Assembly: GCA_018823175.1 (NCBI GenBank)
Contig: JAHJIY010000044.1
Coordinates: 1 to 50,267, forward strand
DNA length: 50,267 bases
Direction of reading: 5' to 3'
Source: Pseudomonadota bacterium
GTDB taxonomy: Bacteria > Desulfobacterota > Desulfobulbia > Desulfobulbales > JAHJIY01
Shown here: positions 15,914 to 24,177 of the stretch, piece by piece
Layout of the letters: the number at the start of each line of letters is the position of its first letter
Numbering within the stretch: position 1 is the stretch's first letter
Translations under genes and position numbers: made by a program
Notes under the pieces: generated by a model
Told to the model about the DNA's origin: nothing
The model's database searches: none
What the model saw: only the letters and a program-made list of their open reading frames with translations

Positions 15914-17787
15914 GCAAACCGACAGAGACAAACAGTCCGATGGATTGGCAGGATAAATATCGGGACATGATTTCCACCGCCAAAAATGCGGTCAAGAAAA
16001 TTAAACCGGGGCAGCGGGTTTTTATCGGCACCGGCTGCGCCGAACCGGTGGAATTGGTTAATGCGCTTACCGCCAGGGCCAATGAGCTGGCCGATGTGGA
16101 GATCATCCAGCTTCTGGCCAAAGGGGAAGCGCCTTACGCCGACCGCAAACTGGCTGACAGTTTTAATGTTAACAGTTTTTTTATCGGCACCGCGATTCGC
16201 GGTCATATCCAGGAGGGGCTGGGCGACTATACCCCGATCCTGCTTTCCGATATCCCGCGGATCTTCAGTTCCGGCCAACTGCCCCTTGATGTGGTCCTGA
16301 TTCATGTAACGCCGCCCGACGCCCATGGTCAGGTATGTCTGGGGGTCTCGGTTGATATTGTCAAAAGCGCGGCGGAAAACGGCTCGCTGGTTATCGCCCA
16401 GGTCAATCCGCAGATGCCGCGAACCCTGGGGGACAGCACTCTCGATATTTATGATCTTGATATTCTGGTGCCGGTTGATATGCCGATCCTTGAGCGTGGT
16501 CAATCCGATCCCACCGAAGAAACCCTGAAGATCGGGGAATTTATCGCCGCCCTGGTCGAAGACGGTTCGACGGTGGAATTCGGTATCGGCCGGATTCCCC
16601 ACGCGGTGGCTGATTTTCTTAAGCATAAAAAAGATCTGGGCATTCATACCGAACTGCTGACCGATTCAATCATGAAACTGATTGAATGCGGCGCGGTAAA
16701 CGGCAGCCGGAAAACCTCGGATCGCGGCAAGGTGGTGGCCAGCTTCAGCATGGGCAGCAAAAAATTATATGACTTTATCGATAACAACCCGATCTTCTGT
16801 TTCCGGCCGACCGAATATGTCAACGACACCCATGTGATCAGCAAACAGTATAAAATGGTCGCGATCAACACCGCTCTGGAAGTCGATCTGACCGGACAGG
16901 TCTGCGCCGATTCGCTGGGAGAGCGATTTTACTCGGGGATCGGTGGACAGGTGGACTTTAATCGTGGCGCCTCGTTAAGTAAAAACGGTAAGGCGATTAT
17001 CGCCCTGCAGGCCACCGCCAGAAAGGGGGAGAAATCACGGATTGTCACCCATCTCACTCCCGGGGCCGGGGTGGTTACGACCAGGGGCGAGGTGCATTAT
17101 GTGGTTACCGAATACGGGGTGGCCTACCTCCACGGAAAAAGTGTGCACGAACGGTCCCTGGCCCTGATCAGTGTCGCTCATCCCAAATTTCGGGAAGAGT
17201 TGTTAAGAGAAGCGATCAAGGCCCATTACCTGCGTCAGGAGATGACCGAGGTGGAAGGTAGATTCGTGGTGGCCTCCCAGGAAATGAAGACTACCATGCT
17301 GCTTGATGACGGCACCCAGGTAAGTTTCAGGCCGGTTCACCCCACAGATGAACATTCGATGCGCGACCTGCTTTATACCCTTTCTCAGGAAACCGTATAT
17401 TACCGGTTCATGACCCATAAAACCCAATTCAGCCATCAGCAGGTGCAGAATTTTATCTATATTGATCACCGGCAGGATGTGGCGATCGTCGGGACGGTTC
17501 CCGAAGCTCACGGCGAAGATATCGTCGCGGTCGGTCGCTATTTTCTTGATCCCAAAACCAACCGGGCCGAAGTCGCTTTTGTTATCCGTGATGACTGGCA
17601 GAATCACGGGATTGGCACTTATTTATTCAAACACCTGATTGCTTTGGCCAAAAGAAGTGGAATTGCCGGGTTTACCGCCGAAGTATTACGGGACAACCGA
17701 CGAATGCAGAATATTTTTAATCACTGCGGATTTCGGGTCATGAGTTCTCTGGATGATGATGTCTACAGCTTCCAGATAGATTTATAG
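15910..17787 (+). CDS. acetyl-CoA hydrolase/transferase fused to GNAT acetyltransferase
   Basis: The first 435 or so residues match the acetyl-CoA hydrolase/4-hydroxybutyrate CoA-transferase family (VFIGTGCAEP near 36, HTELLTD near 246 where the family has its catalytic Glu, FYSGIGGQVDF and EYGVAYLHG). Residues from about 465 form a GNAT domain (VSFRPVHPTDEHSM, EVAFVIRDDWQNHGIGTYLF with the acetyl-CoA loop, and NRRMQNIFNHCGF). The front part should move CoA between acids; the rear part may acetylate a protein lysine, as AcuA does. With deacetylase and CBS genes in the same operon it completes an acuABC-like set. The start overlaps the ligase stop, with AGGGGGT before it. Confidence 0.88.
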   Translation: MSKPTETNSPMDWQDKYRDMISTAKNAVKKIKPGQRVFIGTGCAEPVELVNALTARANELADVEIIQLLAKGEAPYADRKLADSFNVNSFFIGTAIRGHIQEGLGDYTPILLSDIPRIFSSGQLPLDVVLIHVTPPDAHGQVCLGVSVDIVKSAAENGSLVIAQVNPQMPRTLGDSTLDIYDLDILVPVDMPILERGQSDPTEETLKIGEFIAALVEDGSTVEFGIGRIPHAVADFLKHKKDLGIHTELLTDSIMKLIECGAVNGSRKTSDRGKVVASFSMGSKKLYDFIDNNPIFCFRPTEYVNDTHVISKQYKMVAINTALEVDLTGQVCADSLGERFYSGIGGQVDFNRGASLSKNGKAIIALQATARKGEKSRIVTHLTPGAGVVTTRGEVHYVVTEYGVAYLHGKSVHERSLALISVAHPKFREELLREAIKAHYLRQEMTEVEGRFVVASQEMKTTMLLDDGTQVSFRPVHPTDEHSMRDLLYTLSQETVYYRFMTHKTQFSHQQVQNFIYIDHRQDVAIVGTVPEAHGEDIVAVGRYFLDPKTNRAEVAFVIRDDWQNHGIGTYLFKHLIALAKRSGIAGFTAEVLRDNRRMQNIFNHCGFRVMSSLDDDVYSFQIDL

Positions 17788-17803
17788 ACGATTTTAAAGT
17801 GGG

Positions 17804-17828
17804 TCCCGGCCGCGTATTTTGGCCGGGA
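17804..17828 (+). terminator. GC-rich hairpin after the acu-like operon
   Basis: TCCCGGCC pairs perfectly with GGCCGGGA around GCGTATTTT, 16 bp after the last stop codon. The T-tract after the stem is missing, so efficiency is unclear. Confidence 0.5.
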
Positions 17829-17859
17829 GAAGCCAGATCGGGCCGAGTACGTTGACGCT

Positions 17860-18522
17860 TCAGTCTGGTGATTTAAATAAATCAAGTTCCGGATAAAGTT
17901 TTTTGGCGCAATCGGGGCAGATACTATGACTGAATTTTGCTTCGGTTCGTTCCATGATGAATTGTTCGATTACGATCCATTTGTTATCTTCCTGCCTGAT
18001 ATTTTTACAGGAGGCGCAAATGGGGATATATCCTTTAATCGAGGTGTTTTCCGACAAGAGCTCCTGTAATTTTACAATTAAAGATTCTTTTTTCTCTTCA
18101 GCCGATTTTTTGGCGGTGGTATCCTGCAAGGTTTCGATGGCCGCAATTAATTCACCGGCATGGTTGTAGATTGGCGCCGCGTCAAAAATGATATGTCTGC
18201 GCCTGCCGCCCAATTGTTGATACCAACCCTCGGCGTGTAATCCATTTGGAATCAGGACTGATCTGCTGTGCCGGTCATATAATTTCGATATTAAATTGTA
18301 ATTACCGCTAATTACGATATCGGCCAGACATGGCCGTTTATGCTTATAGAATGGTTGCCAATGATTATCTGTGCCGATTATTTCTGAAGATTTCAAACCG
18401 GTTAAAATCTCACACGATTTATTCCAATAAATAACCAGATGTTCCGGATTTATAATAAAAGTCGCGACTGCCGAGGAATTAAGCAGATTTTGGAATATTT
18501 CATCGGTTATCTCGTTGCGCAT
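17860..18522 (-). CDS. PAS-domain protein with C-terminal cysteine module
   Basis: A PAS fold occupies about residues 10-135 (FIINPEHLVIYWNKSCEILTG near the start, IFDAAPIYNHAGELIAAIETLQDTT as the closing strands). A short coiled coil follows, then a module of about 60 residues with four cysteines (CASC and CPDC) around YIPICASCKNIRQEDNKW and SHSICPDCAKKLYPEL. This module is common at the end of PAS and receiver proteins in delta-proteobacteria and may bind zinc. No kinase or output domain is present, so it may act through protein contacts. It faces the acu-like operon convergently. The ligand is unknown. Confidence 0.75.
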   Translation of the reverse strand: MRNEITDEIFQNLLNSSAVATFIINPEHLVIYWNKSCEILTGLKSSEIIGTDNHWQPFYKHKRPCLADIVISGNYNLISKLYDRHSRSVLIPNGLHAEGWYQQLGGRRRHIIFDAAPIYNHAGELIAAIETLQDTTAKKSAEEKKESLIVKLQELLSENTSIKGYIPICASCKNIRQEDNKWIVIEQFIMERTEAKFSHSICPDCAKKLYPELDLFKSPD

Positions 18523-18624
18523 TGGCTGTCTTTATTTGAGGATCATGATGGAAGGTTAACAATATCTCAGTAAAATGATAACACGGGTCCAATCTCTTTT
18601 TACACTGATTTTTTTTTCAGCATT

Positions 18625-18731
18625 GTAGGGTGCATTTTATGAACCTTTCCTTTACGACCGGATAAACCCATAAACCATCTTTTAGATCGAAAATGGCCCG
18701 GGGAACAAATGGTGCGTGGAACGCACCCTAC
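18625..18731. repeat. MITE-like element with GTAGGGTGC ends
   Basis: GTAGGGTGCATT at the left end and AACGCACCCTAC at the right are inverted repeats with one mismatch in 12 bp, 107 bp apart. A second inner pair (GGTGCGTGGAACGCACC) forms a hairpin at the right end. There is no coding capacity. Such ends are familiar from short non-autonomous elements. Confidence 0.5.
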
Positions 18732-18747
18732 GACTTTTGATTCTTGC

Positions 18748-18776
18748 TTGACAGCTTGCGAAACGTTCGACAGAAT
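18748..18776 (+). promoter_or_regulatory. sigma-70-like promoter of the DUF3124 gene
   Basis: TTGACA (18748-18753) and CAGAAT (18771-18776) are 17 bp apart and end 24 bp before the start codon at 18801. It lies just outside the MITE-like element. Confidence 0.5.
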
Positions 18777-18800
18777 ATATTAATATATTGGAGAATAATC

Positions 18801-19289
18801 ATGAGGAAGAGAACTGTATTTGCCTGGTATTTTTTGTTTTTTACAATTTGCTTGCTGGTACCTGTGTCTCTTTCGGCAGAAGAGGTTGCCGGTCTGTCCA
18901 GTGGGCAGTCGGTCTACGTTCCAGCTTATTCTCATATTTACATTGGTGATCGGGAAAGGCCTCTTTTGCTGACGGTAACATTGAGTATCAGAAACATTGA
19001 TCCTCAGAATCATATCAACATCATGGGTGTCGATTATTACGAGACCCAGGGTAAACTGTTGAAAAAGTTTACGGATAAGCCGACAACCTTAAAACCATTA
19101 GAATCATTGCGTTATGTTATTCCACAAAATGATAAGTCCGGAGGTTCTGGCGCCAACTTTATAGTTGAATGGAAAGCCGAGCGTTTAGTCAACCCGCCAA
19201 TTATCGAAACAGTAATGATTGGTGCACAATCTCAGCAAGGTATCTCTTTCACTTCACGCGGGCGCGTTATTATTGCAACAAATCAATAA
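18801..19289 (+). CDS. exported DUF3124 protein
   Basis: GGAG eight bases upstream supports the start at MRKRTVFAWYF rather than an earlier in-frame ATG. A signal peptide (about 1-26, ending SLSAEE) leads a single domain of about 135 residues with SVYVPAYSHIYIGD, RPLLLTVTLSIRNID, VDYYETQGKLLKKF and GGSGANFIVEW, the pattern of the DUF3124 family. The family has no known function; the strand-rich, immunoglobulin-like layout suggests a periplasmic binding or structural role. It has its own promoter and a terminator shared with the convergent copper operon. Confidence 0.85.
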   Translation: MRKRTVFAWYFLFFTICLLVPVSLSAEEVAGLSSGQSVYVPAYSHIYIGDRERPLLLTVTLSIRNIDPQNHINIMGVDYYETQGKLLKKFTDKPTTLKPLESLRYVIPQNDKSGGSGANFIVEWKAERLVNPPIIETVMIGAQSQQGISFTSRGRVIIATNQ

Positions 19290-19317
19290 GATAACGTTTT
19301 GCGCTGTTGGCTTTTAA

Positions 19318-19355
19318 TAAAAAAACGGGCATCCCGGTAATCAGGATGCCCGTTT
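19318..19355. terminator. bidirectional terminator
   Basis: AAACGGGCATCC (19323-19334) pairs perfectly with GGATGCCCGTTT (19344-19355); A-rich sequence on the left and T-rich on the right serve both the DUF3124 gene and the leftward copper operon. Confidence 0.85.
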
Positions 19356-19382
19356 CTTGTTGAAGTTGTTATCGGTAAATAA

Positions 19383-19850
19383 TTACTTCAGGGTATATGT
19401 AAACTCATCGGTAATTGTTTTGTCTGCAGTCACAATTTTGGTTTTGATGGTTACTTCTTCGCCTGATTTAAGGTCGATATCAGCCCCGTAGCCGTCGCTC
19501 ATCGCCATGGCCATGACCTGTTGTTTGCTCTCCGGGCCGCTGATTACATAACCGACCTTGGCATCGGTGATCTGAGGCCCGCCATGGGGACCGACATAGA
19601 GCATCAGGTGATGAGACTTCATCTCCGGCATGGTCATGTTCATTTCTTTCATCTTGGCCTTCATGTCGATCAGATGATAGGCGAGATGCAGGCCTTCCTG
19701 CATTGAGTTCTGGATGTTCTCGCCACCGTGTTCCGAATTGGCCGCCATGTTGTGACCTTGATGGATGGAATGGTCGTCCATGGCCTGGGTGCTATAGGCG
19801 AAGGTCAGGGTCATAGCCAGGGCGATAGTAATAATGCCTAGTTTCTTCAT
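19383..19850 (-). CDS. His/Met-rich periplasmic protein of the copper operon
   Basis: A signal peptide (about 1-23, ending YSTQA) leads a 132-residue mature protein. Its first half is rich in His and Met (DDHSIHQGHNMAA, KMKEMNMTMPEMKSHH), the usual ligands for Cu(I) or Ag(I). The second half is beta-rich (VGYVISGPESKQQ, GEEVTIKTKIVT). It is the last gene of the efflux operon, 53 bp after the PII-like gene, with AAGGAG before the ATG, and ends at the shared terminator. A periplasmic metal-binding or chaperone role is inferred from composition and context; no named family recognised. Confidence 0.75.
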   Translation of the reverse strand: MKKLGIITIALAMTLTFAYSTQAMDDHSIHQGHNMAANSEHGGENIQNSMQEGLHLAYHLIDMKAKMKEMNMTMPEMKSHHLMLYVGPHGGPQITDAKVGYVISGPESKQQVMAMAMSDGYGADIDLKSGEEVTIKTKIVTADKTITDEFTYTLK

Positions 19851-19903
19851 GTTGTAAATCTCCTTGTGGATATGTGTTTAATGTAACGTTAGTTGGTTAG
19901 TTG

Positions 19904-20257
19904 TCAGGTTTTAAGCAAACATAATTTGTCGGTTCCTTCTTCTCCTGTTTTTATTTTTATGGTTCGTTCAAGGGCTGATACCGAAATAATTCCGTCACCG
20001 GAGTGGCCGGAATGGCTGTTGGCCCTGATTATTTCGACCAGACTTGATTCTTCGTCGTCATTGCAGATCAATTCAAGTTTAATCATTTTATCCACCTCTC
20101 GGCCAAATTCCATATTCAGTTTTGAATATTTGTGGTCGATATTTGCGCCCACCGCCAGGATATGAGTCAGGGTAGCGTTTTCGACCCCGGATTTTCGCAG
20201 GGCGTCAAGGACGTCCTGGGCCACTTTGCAGCGAATGTATGCCTTTATTTCTTTCAT
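19904..20257 (-). CDS. PII-like regulator coupled to the CusA-type pump
   Basis: The 117 residues follow the PII fold: MKEIKAYIRCKVAQDVLDALRKSGV as the first strand and helix, FGREVDKMIKLELICNDDE as the central strand, and SGDGIISVSALERTIKIKTGEEG as the C-terminal signature. The T-loop (about 36-50) is short and lacks the usual uridylylated Tyr context, so nitrogen signalling by modification is unlikely. The start overlaps the stop of the pump gene as ATGA, so it is translated with it. PII-like proteins encoded next to heavy-metal RND pumps are known from other genomes; the ligand and target here are not visible. Confidence 0.8.
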   Translation of the reverse strand: MKEIKAYIRCKVAQDVLDALRKSGVENATLTHILAVGANIDHKYSKLNMEFGREVDKMIKLELICNDDEESSLVEIIRANSHSGHSGDGIISVSALERTIKIKTGEEGTDKLCLLKT

Positions 20258-23200
20258 TTGGACATCTCCTCATCAAGTCGTGCCAGTTCCCTTCTTTTCC
20301 AGATATCATAAACTGCCGGGATGATCACCAGGGTAAGAATGGTTGAGGAAATCAGGCCGCCGACCATCGGCGAGGCGATCCTCTTCATGACCTGGGAGCC
20401 GGTCGCGGTGCCGAACATGACTGGTAGCAGACCGATCAGGGTGGTGGCGACGGTCATCAGTTTTGGTCTGACCCGGTCCGCCGCCCCTTCGATAATCGCG
20501 TCCCGCAGGTCCTCGAAACTGTTCATCATCCCGTGTCTCATCCGGCGGTTGTATACCTCATCAAGATAAACCAGCATTACCACGCCGGTTTCCGCCGCCA
20601 GTCCGGCCAGGGCGATAAAGCCGACGATTACCGCAACCGAGAGGTTGTAATCAAGCAGGTAGAGTAGCCAGATGCCGCCGACCAGGGCGAAGGGCAGGCT
20701 GGCCATGACAATTACTGCCTCGGTGATGTTTTTAAAGTGGATATAGAGCAGGATGAAGATCACGACCAGGGTCATGGGGACGATGATATTTAAGGTCTTT
20801 CTTGCTTTCTCCATGTACTCATACTGGCCGGACCAGACCATTGAATAACCGGCCGGTAGCTTAATTTGACGGTTGACAATTTCCTTGGCATTTTTGACGT
20901 ATGAGCCCAGGTCTACCCCCTTGATATCGACATAGATCCAGGCGGTACGGCGGGAGTTTTCACTCTTGATGCCGGCCGGCCCCTTGTGGATCGAGATATC
21001 AGTTAGCTGAATCAACGGCACCTGGGCGCCGCCCGGAGTTGAAACCAGCACCCGTTGCAGTTGCGTGATATCGTCGCGCAGTTCCCGGTTATAGCGCAGA
21101 TTTACCGGGTATCTTTCCAGACCTTCAACCGTATAGGTGACATTCATCCCGCCGATCGCGGTCATGATCACGTCCTGGACGTCGGCCACCGCCAGGCCGT
21201 AGCGGGCGATTTCGTCCCGGCGGATTGTGAAATCCAGATAATTGCCGCCGGTTACTCGTTCGGAGTAGGCGGACATGGTGCCGGGGATTTCATGGACAAT
21301 AGCTTCTATTTGGGCGCCGAGATCGGATAATACCGCAAGGTCGGGTCCCATCAATTTGATGCCGACCGGGGTCTTGATCCCGGTGGAGAGCATATCGATC
21401 CTGGTCTTGATCGGCATGGTCCAGGCGTTGGTCAGCCCTGGAAACTGAATGGCCTGGTTCATCTCGTCAGCCAGTTCCTGGATCGTCAGATAACGCTCTT
21501 CCGGCCAGAACCAGGTAAGAGGCGGCAGTTTAAGCCAGTCGTGCAAAAAGGAATAAAATCGCGCCGTTTTCTTTTTGCGCCACTGATGGATTATCTTGCC
21601 TTGAATTTCTTCCGGCCAGATAAAGGTCAGTGGTTTTTTAAGCCAACCCGGCCAGGAGGAAAATAAGCGGTCCTGGTGGATCTTTTCATAGGTTATTTGC
21701 GGCCGGAGAGTGATCGTGGTCTCGATCATTGAGAGCGGCGCCGGGTCGGTGGCGGTTTCGGCCCGGCCGATCTTGCCCAGGGTGTGATGGACTTCCGGAA
21801 AACCCTGGATGATTTTGTCGGTCTGCTGCAATATTTCCTTGGCCTTGGTAATCGAGATGCCGGGCAGGGTGGTCGGCATGTAGAGCAGGTCCCCTTCATT
21901 TAAGGGCGGCATGAATTCGCTGCCCAGTTGTTTGAGCGGCAAGATGGTTACGATAATAATCAGCAGGGCCACCCCGACCGTGGTTTTCGGTCGATCAAGG
22001 ACCAGATGGATGAATGGTTTATATATCCTGGTGAAGAAGCGGCTGAGCGGATTTTCCGCTTCCGGCAGCATTTTCTGCGGGACCAGACAGACGGCGCCAA
22101 AGGCGGAGACCGCCAAGGCCGCCAGCAGACTCCAGTCCGGCATCTTGAAGCCAAGGAGTGCCCCAAGCACGACCAGCAGCGGCGGGGCGGCAATGGTCGC
22201 AATCCAGGTGTATTTCCGTTGGCGCGGGCTGGTTTGCGGGGCAAAGGTCTCTTCTCTGACGAAAAAGGTCATTAAAACCGGGATGATGGTGATGGCCAGG
22301 ATTGCCGAGGCCGCCATCGCAAAGGTCTTGGTATAGGCCAACGGCTTGAACATCCGACCCGATTGCTCGCCCAGGGAAAAAACCGGCAGGAATGATACGG
22401 TAATGATCAGCAGACTGTAGAAGAGGGCCGGGCCGACTTCCTTAGCCGCCTTGCTGATTATTTCCCGGTGCGATAAGTTGTCTTTGTCTTTTTCCAGATG
22501 TTTATGGGCATTTTCCACCATGACGATCGAGGCATCGACCATGACGCCGATCGCGATGGCAATGCCGCCCAGGCTCATGATCGTCGCGTTGATCCCCAGT
22601 GAGTACATGCCGAGAAAAGCGATCAGGATCCCCACCGGCAGGGTGAAGATCGCGACAAAGGCGGAACGGAAGTGGAGCAGGAAAATGATGCAGATCAGCG
22701 CCACTACCAGCATCTCTTCGACCAGTTTGCTCTTTAAGGTGTCAACGGCGCGCATGATCAGGGTCGATCGGTCATAGCCGGTTTCGATGATCACCCCGGC
22801 GGGCAGTCCCTTTTCCAGTTCTTTAAGTTTCTGTTTGACGTTTTTTATTACTTCCAGGGCATTTTCGCCAAAACGCATGACCACGATACCGCCGGCGGTT
22901 TCTCCTTCGCCGTTCCATTCCAGAATACCGCGCCGCAGGTCGGGGCCGAGATTGATATTGGCCACGTTTTTCAGCAGAATCGGAGTGCCGTTTTCGTCCA
23001 TGCCCACCGCGACTTTTTCCAGGTCGGCCACCGACTGGATATAGCCCAGGCCCCGCACCATGAATTCGGTTTCGCCCATCTCCATCAGCTTGCCGCCCAC
23101 ATCGCTGTTGGAGCTTTTGATCGCCATTTTTATCTTGCTTAACGGCAGGTTGTAGGCCAGGAGCTTATTGGGGTCTACTTCCACCTGGTATTGTTTGACG

Positions 23201-23748
23201 AAGCCGCCGATGCTGGCAACCTCGGAAACGCCACTGACCGCGGTCAGTTCATAACGCAGGTACCAGTCCTGCAGACTTCGTAATTCCTGAAGATCATGTT
23301 GGCCGGTGGTGTCTTTTAGGATGTATTCATAGATCCAGCCCACTCCGGTCGCGTCCGGTCCCAGGCTCGGGACAACGCCGGCCGGCAGTCGGCCGGAGAC
23401 GAAATTGAGGTATTCCAGGACCCGGGAACGGGCCCAGTAAAGATCGGTCCCGTCCTCGAAGATGATATAGACAAAGGAGAGGCCGAAAAAGGAGTAGCCC
23501 CGGACCACCTTGGCAAAAGGGACGCTGAGCATGGCAGTGGTCAGCGGATAGGTCACCTGGTCTTCGACGACCTGTGGTGATTGGCCCGGATAATCGGTGA
23601 GGATGATAACCTGAACGTCGGAAAGGTCGGGGATGGCGTCAAGGGGCATATTGATCATGGCGATAATGCCGCCGATGATTACAAAAATCGTACTTAGAAT
23701 CACCATGAAGCGATTATTGATGGACCATTCGATTATTTTTTCAATCAT
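20254..23748 (-). CDS. cusA: CusA-type Cu(I)/Ag(I) RND efflux pump
   Basis: At 1164 residues this is a heavy-metal RND transporter. The proton-relay Asp405 sits in GVMVDASIVMVENAH, as in E. coli CusA. The three methionines that carry Cu(I)/Ag(I) in CusA have counterparts at 624 (LLYMPTTLPG), 674 (PLSMIETT) and 786 (RIDMLSTGIKTP). It should export monovalent copper or silver from the periplasm and cytoplasm through CusB and an outer-membrane channel. Compared with CusA (about 1047) it has extra stretches of roughly 50 residues near 505-560 (hydrophobic, maybe extra helices) and 60 near 690-755 (Trp-rich). It is separated from cusB by a repeat array. Confidence 0.93.
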   Translation of the reverse strand: MIEKIIEWSINNRFMVILSTIFVIIGGIIAMINMPLDAIPDLSDVQVIILTDYPGQSPQVVEDQVTYPLTTAMLSVPFAKVVRGYSFFGLSFVYIIFEDGTDLYWARSRVLEYLNFVSGRLPAGVVPSLGPDATGVGWIYEYILKDTTGQHDLQELRSLQDWYLRYELTAVSGVSEVASIGGFVKQYQVEVDPNKLLAYNLPLSKIKMAIKSSNSDVGGKLMEMGETEFMVRGLGYIQSVADLEKVAVGMDENGTPILLKNVANINLGPDLRRGILEWNGEGETAGGIVVMRFGENALEVIKNVKQKLKELEKGLPAGVIIETGYDRSTLIMRAVDTLKSKLVEEMLVVALICIIFLLHFRSAFVAIFTLPVGILIAFLGMYSLGINATIMSLGGIAIAIGVMVDASIVMVENAHKHLEKDKDNLSHREIISKAAKEVGPALFYSLLIITVSFLPVFSLGEQSGRMFKPLAYTKTFAMAASAILAITIIPVLMTFFVREETFAPQTSPRQRKYTWIATIAAPPLLVVLGALLGFKMPDWSLLAALAVSAFGAVCLVPQKMLPEAENPLSRFFTRIYKPFIHLVLDRPKTTVGVALLIIIVTILPLKQLGSEFMPPLNEGDLLYMPTTLPGISITKAKEILQQTDKIIQGFPEVHHTLGKIGRAETATDPAPLSMIETTITLRPQITYEKIHQDRLFSSWPGWLKKPLTFIWPEEIQGKIIHQWRKKKTARFYSFLHDWLKLPPLTWFWPEERYLTIQELADEMNQAIQFPGLTNAWTMPIKTRIDMLSTGIKTPVGIKLMGPDLAVLSDLGAQIEAIVHEIPGTMSAYSERVTGGNYLDFTIRRDEIARYGLAVADVQDVIMTAIGGMNVTYTVEGLERYPVNLRYNRELRDDITQLQRVLVSTPGGAQVPLIQLTDISIHKGPAGIKSENSRRTAWIYVDIKGVDLGSYVKNAKEIVNRQIKLPAGYSMVWSGQYEYMEKARKTLNIIVPMTLVVIFILLYIHFKNITEAVIVMASLPFALVGGIWLLYLLDYNLSVAVIVGFIALAGLAAETGVVMLVYLDEVYNRRMRHGMMNSFEDLRDAIIEGAADRVRPKLMTVATTLIGLLPVMFGTATGSQVMKRIASPMVGGLISSTILTLVIIPAVYDIWKRRELARLDEEMSK

Positions 23749-23769
23749 TGGTTATTCCTTTAGACTGAA

Positions 23770-24167
23770 GGTATAAGGTGTAAGGAGGTATAAGGTATAA
23801 GGTATAAGGTAGAAGGTAGAAGGTATAAGGTAGAAGGTAGAAGGTAGAAGGTAGAAGGGTTTTTGGAGAATGTCCGAATGATAGAAAATCGCAATTTTTT
23901 TGCATCACTTATCCCTTTAGCCTTATACTTCAACCTTCAACCTTCAACCTTCAACCTTCAACCTTCTACCTTCAGCCTTCTACCTTCAGCCTTCTACCTT
24001 CAGCCTTCAACCTTCAACCTTCAACCTTCTACCTTCAGCCTTCTACCTTCAGCCTTCAACCTTCAGCCTTCTACCTTCAGCCTTCTACCTTCAGCCTTCT
24101 ACCTTCAGCCTTCTACCTTCTACCTTCAGCCTTCAGCCTTCAACCTTCTACCTTCAACCTTCAACCC
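23770..24167. repeat. heptanucleotide minisatellite with inverted arms
   Basis: About 12 units of GGTATAA/GGTAGAA (23770-23859) face about 34 units of CTTCAAC, CTTCTAC and CTTCAGC (23926-24167) across a 65-bp centre. The two arms are complementary, so the transcript of either strand could fold into a long imperfect hairpin. The array fills nearly all of the 429 bp between cusB and cusA. A frame through it encodes a meaningless 7-residue repeat and is not a gene. Confidence 0.9.
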
Positions 24168-24177
24168 ACCTCAAAAA

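Noticed and set aside
15781..16647. Open frame of 288 codons opposite the ligase and CoA transferase genes
   Set aside because: The plus-strand proteins have full family motifs; this frame is their antisense shadow.
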